DNA of 64,000 nt from Roseiarcus sp963807735 (lineage in GTDB: Bacteria > Pseudomonadota > Alphaproteobacteria > Rhizobiales > Beijerinckiaceae). Below are positions 56,276 to 64,000 of this stretch, piece after piece; the stretch's first letter is position 1; each line of letters starts with the position of its first letter. The notes beneath the pieces are model-generated. The model worked only from the letters and a program-made list of their open reading frames with translations. It had not been told where the DNA came from and made no database searches. Both the position numbers and the translations under genes were made by a program. The stretch lies in the NCBI GenBank assembly GCA_963807735.1, contig CAWEDI010000053.1:52468-116467 (forward strand), in the 5' to 3' direction.

Positions 56276-58360
56276 ATGAGCGGCGTGACCCAAGGCCATA
56301 ACGCCCTTCTGCCAAGCCTTTGGGACGACGCCGCGGCGGCGAATCTCGACGAACCCGGACTGCTGCTCTACCGCTCCAACATTCTCGGCAGCGATCTCCG
56401 CGTGACCAACTTCGGCGGCGGCAACACGTCCGCCAAGGTCGCGGAAAAAGACCCGCTGACCGGCGCGCGCGTCGAAGTTTTGTGGGTCAAGGGTTCCGGC
56501 GGCGATCTCGGCTCGATGAAGCGTGACGGCTTCGCGACGCTCTATCAGGACAAGCTGCTCGGGCTCGAACGCGCCTATCGCGGCCTCGATCACGAGGACG
56601 AGATGGTGGCGCTGTTCAACCACTGCACGTTCAACCTCAATCCCCGCGCGGCCTCGATCGACACGCCGCTGCACGGCTTCGTGCCGCATAAGCACGTCGA
56701 CCATGTCCACGCCGACGCGGTCATCGCCATCGCCGCGTCCGAAAACGCCGAGGCGCTGACGAAAGAGGTGTTCGGCGGCAAGCTCGGCTTCCTGCCGTGG
56801 CAGCGTCCGGGCTTCGATCTCGGGCTGAAGCTCGGGCAGATGGCGCGCGACAATCCGGCGCTCGAAGGCGTCGTGCTCGGCGGCCACGGGTTGTTCACCT
56901 GGGGGCCGACCTCGAAGTCCTGCTACGAGTTAACCATCGCGACGATCAACAAGGCCGTCGGCTGGTTGGCGGCCCACGCGGCGACGCCAGCCTTCGGCGG
57001 CGCCGCCGTCGAAGCGCTCGGCCCCGACAAGCGGCGCGAAATCGCCGCGCGGCTGATGCCGGCGATCCGCGGTCGCATCTCGGCGGACGAGCGCAAGGTC
57101 GGCCATTTCACCGATGCGCCGGAAGTGCTGGAGTTCGTGAACGCCCGCGACCTGAAGCCGCTCGCCGCGCTCGGCACGTCCTGCCCCGATCATTTCCTGC
57201 GTACGAAAATCCGCCCGCTGGTGCTGCCGCACGACGCCGACGCGGCCGCGCTCGACGCGGCGCTCGCCGCCTACCGCGCCGATTACGCTGCCTATTACGA
57301 GCGCTGCAAGCATCCCGATTCCCCGGCGATGCGCGATCCCAACGCCGTCGTCTATCTGATCCCGCAGGTCGGGATGATCACCTTCGCCAAGGACAAGGCG
57401 ACGGCGCGCATCGCGGCTGAGTTCTACGTCAATGCGATCAACGTGATGCGCGGCGCGTCGAGCGTCGGCAAATACGTCGGCTTGTCGGAGCAGGAGGCCT
57501 TCAACATCGAGTATTGGTTGCTCGAAGAGGCCAAGCTGCAACGTATGCCGAAGCCGAAGGCCCTCGCCGGCCGCGTCGCACTGATCACTGGCGGCGCCGG
57601 CGGCATCGGCTCGGCGATCGCGGCGCGGCTGATGGGGGAGGGCGCCTGCGTTGTGCTCGCCGACATCGACCGCGCGAGCCTCGACGCGCGCGTCGCCGAA
57701 TTCGGCAAGCGTTTCGGGAAGGACGTCGTCGCCGGCGTCGCCGTCGACGTGACGCAGGAGGCATCGGTCGATGCGGCGGTTCGCGACGCGGCGCTCGGCT
57801 TCGGCGGGCTCGACATCGTTGTCTGCAACGCCGGCATCGCCTCAGCGGCGGCGTTCGAGGATACGTCGCTGGAGCTCTGGAACCGCAACATGGCGATCCT
57901 CGCCACCGGCTATTTCCTCTCGGCCCGCGCCGGTTATCGCCTGTTGAAGGACCAGGGCTTCGGCGGCTCGATGGTGTTCATCGCCTCGAAGAACGCGATG
58001 GCCGCCTCCGCCGGCGCCTCGGCCTATTGCGCGGCGAAGGCGGCGGAGGTGCATCTCGCGCGTTGCCTTGCGCTCGAAGGCGCGCCCTACGGCATCCGCG
58101 TCAACACCGTGAACCCGGACGCGGTGCTGCGCGGCTCAAAAATCTGGCAGGGCGAGTGGCGCCAGCAGCGCGCTGCCTCCAACAAGGTGAGCGAGGAGCA
58201 GTTGGAGGACGTCTACCGCCAGCGTTCTTTGCTCAAGCTCTCGGTCTACCCGGAGGACATCGCCGAGGCGGTGTATTTCTTCGCCTCAGACCTCAGCGCG
58301 AAATCAACCGGCAACATCCTCAACGTCGACGCGGGCAACGCGCAGGCGTTCACGCGCTAG
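56276..58360 (+). CDS. rhaD: Bifunctional rhamnulose-1-phosphate aldolase / alcohol dehydrogenase
   Basis: Splits rhamnulose-1-phosphate to DHAP and lactaldehyde and oxidises or reduces the latter. 694 residues, ATG 56276 with AGAGGAAA. N-terminal class II aldolase half: LRVTNFGGGNTSAKVAE, LWVKGSGGDLG, zinc His in HVDHVHADAVI and GGHGLFTWG. C-terminal SDR half from ~440: GRVALITGGAGGIGSAIA, VCNAGIA, and YxxxK in SAYCAAKAAEVHL. The fusion is the standard rhizobial RhaD. Followed by rhaI after a strong hairpin. Confidence 0.95.
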   Translation: MSGVTQGHNALLPSLWDDAAAANLDEPGLLLYRSNILGSDLRVTNFGGGNTSAKVAEKDPLTGARVEVLWVKGSGGDLGSMKRDGFATLYQDKLLGLERAYRGLDHEDEMVALFNHCTFNLNPRAASIDTPLHGFVPHKHVDHVHADAVIAIAASENAEALTKEVFGGKLGFLPWQRPGFDLGLKLGQMARDNPALEGVVLGGHGLFTWGPTSKSCYELTIATINKAVGWLAAHAATPAFGGAAVEALGPDKRREIAARLMPAIRGRISADERKVGHFTDAPEVLEFVNARDLKPLAALGTSCPDHFLRTKIRPLVLPHDADAAALDAALAAYRADYAAYYERCKHPDSPAMRDPNAVVYLIPQVGMITFAKDKATARIAAEFYVNAINVMRGASSVGKYVGLSEQEAFNIEYWLLEEAKLQRMPKPKALAGRVALITGGAGGIGSAIAARLMGEGACVVLADIDRASLDARVAEFGKRFGKDVVAGVAVDVTQEASVDAAVRDAALGFGGLDIVVCNAGIASAAAFEDTSLELWNRNMAILATGYFLSARAGYRLLKDQGFGGSMVFIASKNAMAASAGASAYCAAKAAEVHLARCLALEGAPYGIRVNTVNPDAVLRGSKIWQGEWRQQRAASNKVSEEQLEDVYRQRSLLKLSVYPEDIAEAVYFFASDLSAKSTGNILNVDAGNAQAFTR

Positions 58361-58375
58361 CGCCTTCGTGACTCC

Positions 58376-58419
58376 CTTTGTGCCTTTGTGGTGAAAGGGT
58401 TCACCACAAAGGCACAAAG
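58376..58419 (+). repeat. Perfect 20-bp hairpin between rhaD and rhaI
   Basis: Arms 58376-58395 and 58400-58419 are perfectly complementary with an AGGG loop; a longer imperfect extension (CTTCGTGACTCC... / ...GACACGAGG) continues outside. AT-richer than its surroundings (CTTTGTG units), no T-run beyond it. Between rhaD stop and rhaI start, so it may modulate the ratio of the two or protect the rhaD message. Looks like a dispersed element type. Confidence 0.7.
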
Positions 58420-58449
58420 ACAATCACAAAGACACGAGGGAGGAAACGC

Positions 58450-59742
58450 ATGTCCTACCGAATCCCCGATGCGCTGATCGAAGAGCATAACGCCAAGGGC
58501 GCCGCCGCGCACGAGGACGAATATGGCGCGCTTCGGCGCAAACTCGACCGCGCAGGCGGCGACATTGAACAGATCACCCGGAAAGTCGCCGCCTTCGGCG
58601 TCGCCGTCCCGACCTGGGGCGTTGGAACCGGCGGCACGCGGTTCGCTCGCTTTCCCGGACCCGGCGAGCCGCGCGGATTGTTCGACAAACTCGAGGATTG
58701 CGCGACCATCCAGCAACTCGCGCGCGCCACGCCGACCTGCTCGCCGCACTTCCCGTGGGACAAGGTGACTGACTACGCCGAGCTTAAGGAGCGGGCGCAC
58801 GCGCTCGGCCTCGGCTTCGACGCCGTCAACTCCAACACCTTTCAGGATCAACCCGGCCAAGCGCGCTCGTACAAGTTCGGCTCGCTGACGCACGCCGACC
58901 GCGCCGTGCGCGCCGAGGCGATAGCGCACAATCTCGAATGTATCGAGATCGGCCGCAAGCTCGGCTCGAAAGCGCTGACGGTCTGGATCGCCGACGGGTC
59001 GAACTTCGCCGGGCAATCGAACCTCAATCGCGTGTTCGACTGGTATTTGGAGTCCACCGCCGAGATTTACGCCGGGCTCCCCACCGACTGGCGGTTGTTC
59101 CTCGAACACAAGCTCTACGAGCCGGCGTTCTATTCAACCGTTATCTCCGATTGGGGATCGAGCCTGATGGCGGCGCAGGCTTTGGGCCCGCAGGCCCATT
59201 GCCTGGTCGACCTCGGCCACCACGCGCCGAACGTCAATATCGAGCAGATCGTTTCGCGGTTGATCCGCGTCAGCCGCCTCGCCGGCTTCCACTTCAACGA
59301 TTCCAAATATGGCGACGACGATCTCGACGCCGGCTCGATCGACCCGTTCCGGCTTTTCCTGGTGTTCAACGAACTGGTCGACGCGGCGGCGCGCGGCGCG
59401 CGCGGCTTCGATCCCGCCTACATGCTCGACCAATCGCATAACGTCACCGATCCGATTGAAAGCCTCATGCAATCGGCGATCGAGGTTCAGCGGGCTTACG
59501 CGCAGGCGCTGCTCGTCGACCGCGCCGCGCTGGAGGCGGCGCAGGCGGCGAGCGATACGCTGGGCGCCCATCGCCTGTTGAAAGCGGGTTTCCTCACCGA
59601 CGTTTCGCCGATCCTCGCCGAAGCGCGCCGCCGGAACGGCGGCGCGCTCGATCCGATCGCGGTCTATCGCAAGGCCGGCTATCGCGCCCACAAGGCCGAG
59701 GAGCGTCCGGCGGTGGCGGGGTCGAGCTCGGGGATCGTCTGA
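58450..59742 (+). CDS. rhaI: L-rhamnose isomerase
   Basis: Converts rhamnose to rhamnulose. 430 residues from ATG 58450 (GGGAGGAAA). TIM-barrel of the rhizobial RhaI family: VPTWGVGTGGTRFARFP, HFPWDKV, WIADGSNFAGQSNL, FLEHKLYEPAFYSTV (metal-ligand Glu), CLVDLGHHAPNVNIEQI and FHFNDSKYGDDDLDAGSID. Unrelated in sequence to the E. coli RhaA group. Intact; completes the catabolic path with rhaD. Confidence 0.93.
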   Translation: MSYRIPDALIEEHNAKGAAAHEDEYGALRRKLDRAGGDIEQITRKVAAFGVAVPTWGVGTGGTRFARFPGPGEPRGLFDKLEDCATIQQLARATPTCSPHFPWDKVTDYAELKERAHALGLGFDAVNSNTFQDQPGQARSYKFGSLTHADRAVRAEAIAHNLECIEIGRKLGSKALTVWIADGSNFAGQSNLNRVFDWYLESTAEIYAGLPTDWRLFLEHKLYEPAFYSTVISDWGSSLMAAQALGPQAHCLVDLGHHAPNVNIEQIVSRLIRVSRLAGFHFNDSKYGDDDLDAGSIDPFRLFLVFNELVDAAARGARGFDPAYMLDQSHNVTDPIESLMQSAIEVQRAYAQALLVDRAALEAAQAASDTLGAHRLLKAGFLTDVSPILAEARRRNGGALDPIAVYRKAGYRAHKAEERPAVAGSSSGIV

Positions 59743-59806
59743 ACGTTAACGCTGGGACGCGCGGCGCGGGCTTTGCTAGAGAAGCTTGCATCCGCCCGAG
59801 GCCGCA

Positions 59807-61147
59807 ATGTCCGAGAGCAGCACCCACTTCGCGTATATTTCCGGGCTTTGGCAGAGCGCCGCCGATCGCGGCCGCGCCTGGGTCGGCATCCGCCGGCCGC
59901 CGCCGCCGCTCGATGTCGAGGCGCTGATCGATCTCGCCCGCAAGCTGTTGTCGGGCCGCGGCGAAGCCTCGGGCGCGGCGACCGCCGCGGCGCTGCTCGC
60001 CGGTTTCGTAGCGCTCACGGATTCGCAGAAGCGCGCCTTTTTGATGCGGGTCAGCGACGTGTTCGGCCCCGATCTCGCCGCGCTTCAGGACACAGCGCGC
60101 GCCTTCCTCGACCATCCCGACGCCGAGGGCGCCGCCGACCTGCTTGCCCGCGCCGAGCCGACCCGGCAGGAGCTGGTCAGGCGCCTGAACCATGCGCCCG
60201 GCGGCACGTTCGCGCTGGTCAAGATGCGCGAGACCTTGCTCGCCGCGCTCAAGGACGACGCGGCGCTGGAAGCCTTCGACCGCGACTTCCGCCATCTGTT
60301 CGGCTCCTGGTTCAACCGCGGCTTTCTGGTGCTGCGGCGGATCGAGTGGACGACGCCGGCCAACATCCTCGAAAAGATCATCCGTTACGAAGCGGTGCAT
60401 GAAATCTCGAATTGGGACGAACTGCGTCGCCGCCTGGATCCGCCCGACCGGCGGCTCTACGCGTTCTTTCATCCCGCGTTGGCCGACGAGCCGCTGATCT
60501 TCGTCGAGGTGGCGCTGACCGGCGCGATCCCGGAGTCGATCCAGCCGCTGCTCGCCCCCGACCGCGTGGCGATCTTGCCAGAGTCGGCGACAACGGCGGT
60601 GTTCTACTCGATCTCCAACGCCCAGGCCGGGCTCGCCGGCGTCAGCTTCGGCAATTTCCTCATCAAGCAGGTGGTCGAGGACCTCAGCCGCGAGCTGCCG
60701 CGCCTGCAAACCTTCGTGACGCTATCGCCCGCGCCCGGCTTCGCGCGCTGGCTCACCGAGGAGCGCGCCAAGGAGGCGTCGCGCTTCGTCAACGCCGAGG
60801 CGCGGCGGACGCTTGAGGCGATCGAGGCCGGCGAGACGCCGGAAGGCGCGGAGCGCGTGTTGTCAACGCTGGCCGCCGCCTATTTCCTGCAAGCGCGCAC
60901 CGAGTCCGGACGGGTGATCGATCCGGTGGCGCGTTTCCATCTCGGCAACGGCGCGCGGCTCGAACGCATCAACCCGCGCGGCGACCGCTCGCCGCCGGGA
61001 ATGCGGCAATCGCTCGGGGTGATGGTCAACTATCTCTACGACCTCGACCACATCGAGACCAACCACGAAGCCTTCGCCAACCGCGGCACGGTGGCGGCGT
61101 CGTCGGCGGTGCGGAAGCTCGCGGCGGGATTTGCGGGGAAGGGGTGA
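59807..61147 (+). CDS. matA: Malonyl-CoA decarboxylase
   Basis: Decarboxylates malonyl-CoA to acetyl-CoA. 446 residues from ATG 59807 (an in-frame TTG 21 bases earlier is rejected). The MCD pattern is clear along the chain: an N-terminal helical region (RAFLMRVSDVFGPDLAAL, WFNRGFLVLRRIEW) and the catalytic domain with YAFFHPALADEPLIFVEVAL, VFYSISNAQAGLAGVSFGNFLIK, LQTFVTLSPAPGFARWL, and the C-terminal FHLGNGARLERIN and GVMVNYLYDLDHIETNHE. matB/matC are not adjacent. Symbol by family only. Confidence 0.92.
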   Translation: MSESSTHFAYISGLWQSAADRGRAWVGIRRPPPPLDVEALIDLARKLLSGRGEASGAATAAALLAGFVALTDSQKRAFLMRVSDVFGPDLAALQDTARAFLDHPDAEGAADLLARAEPTRQELVRRLNHAPGGTFALVKMRETLLAALKDDAALEAFDRDFRHLFGSWFNRGFLVLRRIEWTTPANILEKIIRYEAVHEISNWDELRRRLDPPDRRLYAFFHPALADEPLIFVEVALTGAIPESIQPLLAPDRVAILPESATTAVFYSISNAQAGLAGVSFGNFLIKQVVEDLSRELPRLQTFVTLSPAPGFARWLTEERAKEASRFVNAEARRTLEAIEAGETPEGAERVLSTLAAAYFLQARTESGRVIDPVARFHLGNGARLERINPRGDRSPPGMRQSLGVMVNYLYDLDHIETNHEAFANRGTVAASSAVRKLAAGFAGKG

Positions 61148-61482
61148 GAGATCGCCTGTTTTGGTTGGGGAAACGCATTGAACTGGAAGCCGCCATGAGC
61201 AACCTCTCATTTTCACCGTCTCCCGATCAAATCTTCATACAGGTCGTAGCGCTCCGCGACGCCGCGCCTGCGGCGGCATGAGTGGCGCCGCAGTTCGACA
61301 GGATCGAGGCTTGCCGTCATGGCGAGCGTAGCGACGCCATCCACGGTGCCGCGATGCGTTCCATCTGAATGGCGAACGATCTCTCGGAGATGGATCGCGT
61401 CGCTTCGCTCGCGATGACGGTTTAGTGGACAGAAAACCGGCGCTCAAATCGTTGCAACCTCACGCCATCGGGCCAGTCCGCG
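61148..61482. other. Gene-free interval with interspersed repeat
   Basis: 335 bp between convergent malonyl-CoA decarboxylase and rarA. No credible gene. About a third is the inverted repeat listed separately; the rest shows no motif I can name. Confidence 0.5.
61314..61420. repeat. Interspersed inverted repeat
   Basis: Arms 61314-61343 and 61391-61420 match at 27 of 30 bases, with ends CCGTCATGGCGAGCG and its complement. Same family as at 46829 and 50515; intervening loop ~47 bases. Confidence 0.65.
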
Positions 61483-62754
61483 CTACTTCTCCCTTTCCCC
61501 CCTCAGCCGCGCCCAATAGTCGAGCCGCTTCCGCACCTCGCGCTCGAACCCGCGCTCAACCGGCGCGTACAGCTTCCGCCGCCCGATCGCGTCCGGCCAG
61601 TAGTTCTGGCCGGAGAACGAGTCGGGCTCGTCGTGGTCGTAGGCGTAGTCGGCGCCGTAGCCCTCGCGCTTCATCAGCTTCGTCGGCGCGTTGAGGACCG
61701 TCTTCGGCGGCATCGGCGAGCCGCTGGAGGCGGCGAGCGCCTGCGCGGCCTTGAAGGCGGTGTAGATCGCGTTGGATTTAGGGGCGGTGGCGCAATAGAC
61801 CAGCGCCTCGGCGATCGCCAGCTCGCCCTCGGGGGTGCCCAGGAAATCGTAGGCGTCCTTGGCGGCGTTGGCGACGACGAGCGCCTGCGGGTCGGCGAGG
61901 CCGATGTCCTCGACCGCCATGCGGACGATGCGGCGGGCGAGGAACAGCGGGTTCTCGCCGGCGTCGAGCATCCGCGCGAAATAATACAGCGCCGCGTCGG
62001 GATCGGAGCCGCGCACGCATTTGTGCAGCGCGGAGATCAGGTTGTAGTGGCCGTCCTGCGCCTTGTCGTAGATCGGCGCGCGGCGCTGCACGATTTCGGT
62101 GAGCGCGGCGGCGCCGAAAGTCTCGCCGGGCCGCGCCGCGCGCCAGACTTCTTCGGCGAGCGTCAGCGCGGCGCGGCCGTCGCCGTCGGCCATGCCGATC
62201 AGGGCGGCGCGGGCGTCGGCGTCCAGCGGCAGCGGGGCGCCGGTCGCGGCTTCGGCGCGCGTCAGCAACTCGGCGATCGCCGTCTCGTCGAGCGCGCGAA
62301 ACACCAGCACGCGCGCCCGCGACAGCAGCGCTGCGTTCAGTTCGAACGAGGGATTCTCGGTGGTCGCGCCGATCAGCGAGATCGTCCCGTCCTCCATGAC
62401 CGGCAGGAAGGAATCCTGCTGGGCGCGGTTGAAGCGGTGGATCTCGTCGACGAACAACAGCGTCCGCCGCCCCTCAGCGCGCGCCCGCCGCGCCGCCTCG
62501 AACAGTTTCTTCAACTCGGCGACGCCGGTGTGGATCGCCGAGACTTGCACGAACTCCGCGTCCGCCTCGGCCCCGATCAGGCGCGCAATTGTGGTTTTGC
62601 CGGAGCCCGGCGGTCCCCAGAAAATCATCGAGCCGAGCGAATCGGCGGCGAGCAGGCGGGTCAGCGCGCCGTTCGCGCCGGTCAGGTGCGGCTGGCCGGC
62701 GACTTCGTCGAGAGTTTTGGGGCGCAGCCGGTCGGCGAGCGGGGCAGGGGTCAT
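61483..62754 (-). CDS. rarA: Replication-associated recombination protein RarA (MgsA)
   Basis: AAA+ ATPase acting at stalled replication forks. 423 residues. DRLRPKTLDEVAGQPHL opening, Walker A FWGPPGSGKTTIARL, sensor/Walker B LLFVDEIHRFNRAQQDSFLP, IGATTENPSFELN, and the C-terminal RarA domain (YNLISALHKCVRGSDPDAALYY, key residues; MPPKTVLNAPTKLMKREGYG). Complete and typical. Confidence 0.95.
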   Translation of the reverse strand: MTPAPLADRLRPKTLDEVAGQPHLTGANGALTRLLAADSLGSMIFWGPPGSGKTTIARLIGAEADAEFVQVSAIHTGVAELKKLFEAARRARAEGRRTLLFVDEIHRFNRAQQDSFLPVMEDGTISLIGATTENPSFELNAALLSRARVLVFRALDETAIAELLTRAEAATGAPLPLDADARAALIGMADGDGRAALTLAEEVWRAARPGETFGAAALTEIVQRRAPIYDKAQDGHYNLISALHKCVRGSDPDAALYYFARMLDAGENPLFLARRIVRMAVEDIGLADPQALVVANAAKDAYDFLGTPEGELAIAEALVYCATAPKSNAIYTAFKAAQALAASSGSPMPPKTVLNAPTKLMKREGYGADYAYDHDEPDSFSGQNYWPDAIGRRKLYAPVERGFEREVRKRLDYWARLRGEREK

Positions 62755-62799
62755 GCCGGCATTTGCCGGCCTCGCCGCCCCGATGTCCAGGCCCGCCGA

Positions 62800-64000
62800 T
62801 CAGGCCGCAGCGTAGGCGGGCGCGCTCGCGACGTCGCCCGGCCGTCGCAGGGCGACGCGCCCCTCCGCCACCAGCGTGCGCAACGGGACGGGCCGGCCGA
62901 GCAGAAAACCCTGCGCCTGGCTGCAACCCGCCGCCCGCAGCATGTCGAGCTGCCCCTGGGTTTCGACGCCTTCGGTCAGCACCGGAATGCCGAGGCCGTC
63001 GCCGAGCGCCAGCACCGCACGCAGCACCGCCTTGGCCTGCGGGCTGGTCTCGATTTCGCGCAGGAACGAGCGGTCGAGCTTGATCTTGTCGAACGGGAAG
63101 TTGCGCAGCGTCGCCAGCGACGAATAGCCGGTGCCGAAATCGTCGAGCGCCATCGTCACGCCGAGCTCGCGGATTTGCCGCATCGCCCGCAGCGTCGCTT
63201 TCGCGTCGCGGATGATCGCCGATTCCGTCACCTCGAGTTCCAGCCGTGAGGGGTCGAGGCCGGTCTCGCGCAGCGCCGTGGCGATGATCTGCGGCAGGTT
63301 CGCGCGGGTGAGCTGGAGCGGCGAGAGGTTGACGGCGACCTTGAACGGCGGGTCGCAAAGCGCGGCGTCGGCGCAGGCCCGCCGCAGCACGAAATGCCCG
63401 AGCTCCTCGATGAGCCCGTATTCCTCGGCGACCGGGATGAAGTCCGACGGCGGCAGATAGCCCTCGGCGCTGCGCGGCCAGCGCGCCAGGGCTTCGAACC
63501 CCTGAATCGCGCCGCCCTCGACGGCGCATTGCACTTGATAATGAACTTCGATTTCGCCGTTGGCGATCGCGGCGCGCAGCTCCGCGGCGATTTTTCGCCG
63601 CTCCCGCACCCGCTCGTCCATCGCGCGCTCGTAGAAATATACCTTAGCGCTGCGATCGCTCTTGGCGCGATACATGGCGAGATCGGCGTTGTTGACGAGG
63701 CTCTCGACGTTGCCGGCGTCTTCAGGGAACACGGCGACGCCGAGGCTGGCGCCGACCACGCCGCGGAAGGGATCGACCTCGACGCTGCCGGCGAAAACGC
63801 CGGACAGCCGCTCGACGAGGTCGCCGAGGCTGCCGGCCTCGGCGGCGACCTGCACCACTGCGAATTCGTCGCCGCCGAGGCGGGCGACGAACTCGCCGTC
63901 CAGCAACGCGCCGCGCAGCCGCTGCGAGGTTCGTTTGAGCACGGCGTCGCCCGTCGCGTGCCCGAATTGATCGTTGATCTCCTTGAGGCCGTTGAGATCG
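62800..64000 (-). CDS. GGDEF-EAL protein, 5' end outside window
   Basis: Cyclic di-GMP turnover protein, truncated at the right edge: the frame stays open to 64000 and reads DLNGLKEINDQFGHATGDAVL before the ORF's first in-frame GTG, so the N-terminal region is beyond the window. GGDEF site FVARLGGDEFAVV is intact with no RxxD I-site; EAL site FEALARWPRSAEG, NLSPLQLTRANL, DDFGTGYSSLATL and KLDRSFL are intact. Possibly a functional phosphodiesterase. Fourth c-di-GMP-type domain set in this window counting the split gene's two halves. Confidence 0.9.
   Translation of the reverse strand, partial: DLNGLKEINDQFGHATGDAVLKRTSQRLRGALLDGEFVARLGGDEFAVVQVAAEAGSLGDLVERLSGVFAGSVEVDPFRGVVGASLGVAVFPEDAGNVESLVNNADLAMYRAKSDRSAKVYFYERAMDERVRERRKIAAELRAAIANGEIEVHYQVQCAVEGGAIQGFEALARWPRSAEGYLPPSDFIPVAEEYGLIEELGHFVLRRACADAALCDPPFKVAVNLSPLQLTRANLPQIIATALRETGLDPSRLELEVTESAIIRDAKATLRAMRQIRELGVTMALDDFGTGYSSLATLRNFPFDKIKLDRSFLREIETSPQAKAVLRAVLALGDGLGIPVLTEGVETQGQLDMLRAAGCSQAQGFLLGRPVPLRTLVAEGRVALRRPGDVASAPAYAAA

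Overview
This is one contiguous piece of a very GC-rich bacterial chromosome. Family-level matches point to an alphaproteobacterium of the Hyphomicrobiales type: a hemD - Mic60/mitofilin-like - hemY block, a recA promoter with a GAAC-N7-GAAC LexA box, a Rhizobium-style rhamnose locus (ABC importer, RhaK kinase, and an RhaD aldolase fused to a short-chain dehydrogenase), a PQQ alcohol dehydrogenase and abundant GGDEF/EAL proteins. A finer placement (Beijerinckiaceae/Methylocystaceae-like) is only a guess. I saw no tRNA, rRNA, CRISPR array, transposase or prophage.

Layout. 1-1092: a truncated diguanylate cyclase. 1.2-10.5 kb: housekeeping genes (tsaD, hemD, mic60-like, hemY, recA, alaS). 10.5-13.7 kb: a damaged patch with a twice-frameshifted methyltransferase and a GGDEF-EAL gene split by a frameshift. 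13.7-17.5 kb: a small protein, SDR, photolyase, DUF1127-like protein and LysR regulator. 17.7-30.9 kb: the most unusual part, a same-strand run of a zinc-ribbon/cyclase/ATPase/TPR regulator, FAD oxidoreductase, unknown protein, polyprenyl diphosphate synthase, a 1243-residue protein with two acetoacetate-decarboxylase-like domains, a saccharopine-dehydrogenase-like reductase and a class III aminotransferase. It looks like a biosynthetic cluster for an isoprenoid-linked product that I cannot name.

30.9-45 kb: DUF2721, a Cys-rich small protein, purH, one strikingly AT-rich membrane-protein gene, a UbiH-like hydroxylase, an EF-G-like GTPase lacking the catalytic His, a secreted propeller-like protein, a Bcp peroxiredoxin, a YhdP/AsmA-like giant and a succinate-semialdehyde dehydrogenase. 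45-48.7 kb: ankyrin protein, diheme cytochrome c and a PQQ alcohol dehydrogenase, a plausible periplasmic oxidation module. 48.8-59.7 kb: a complete L-rhamnose locus, importer/regulator/mutarotase/kinase leftward and aldolase-dehydrogenase/isomerase rightward from a shared control region with a perfect inverted repeat. 59.8-64 kb: malonyl-CoA decarboxylase, rarA and a truncated GGDEF-EAL gene.

Six genes carry eight single-base-type frameshifts, each with a clearly homologous continuation in another frame. That density inside otherwise well-conserved genes suggests uncorrected sequencing indels at least as much as true decay, so those genes are listed as pseudogenes with this caveat.
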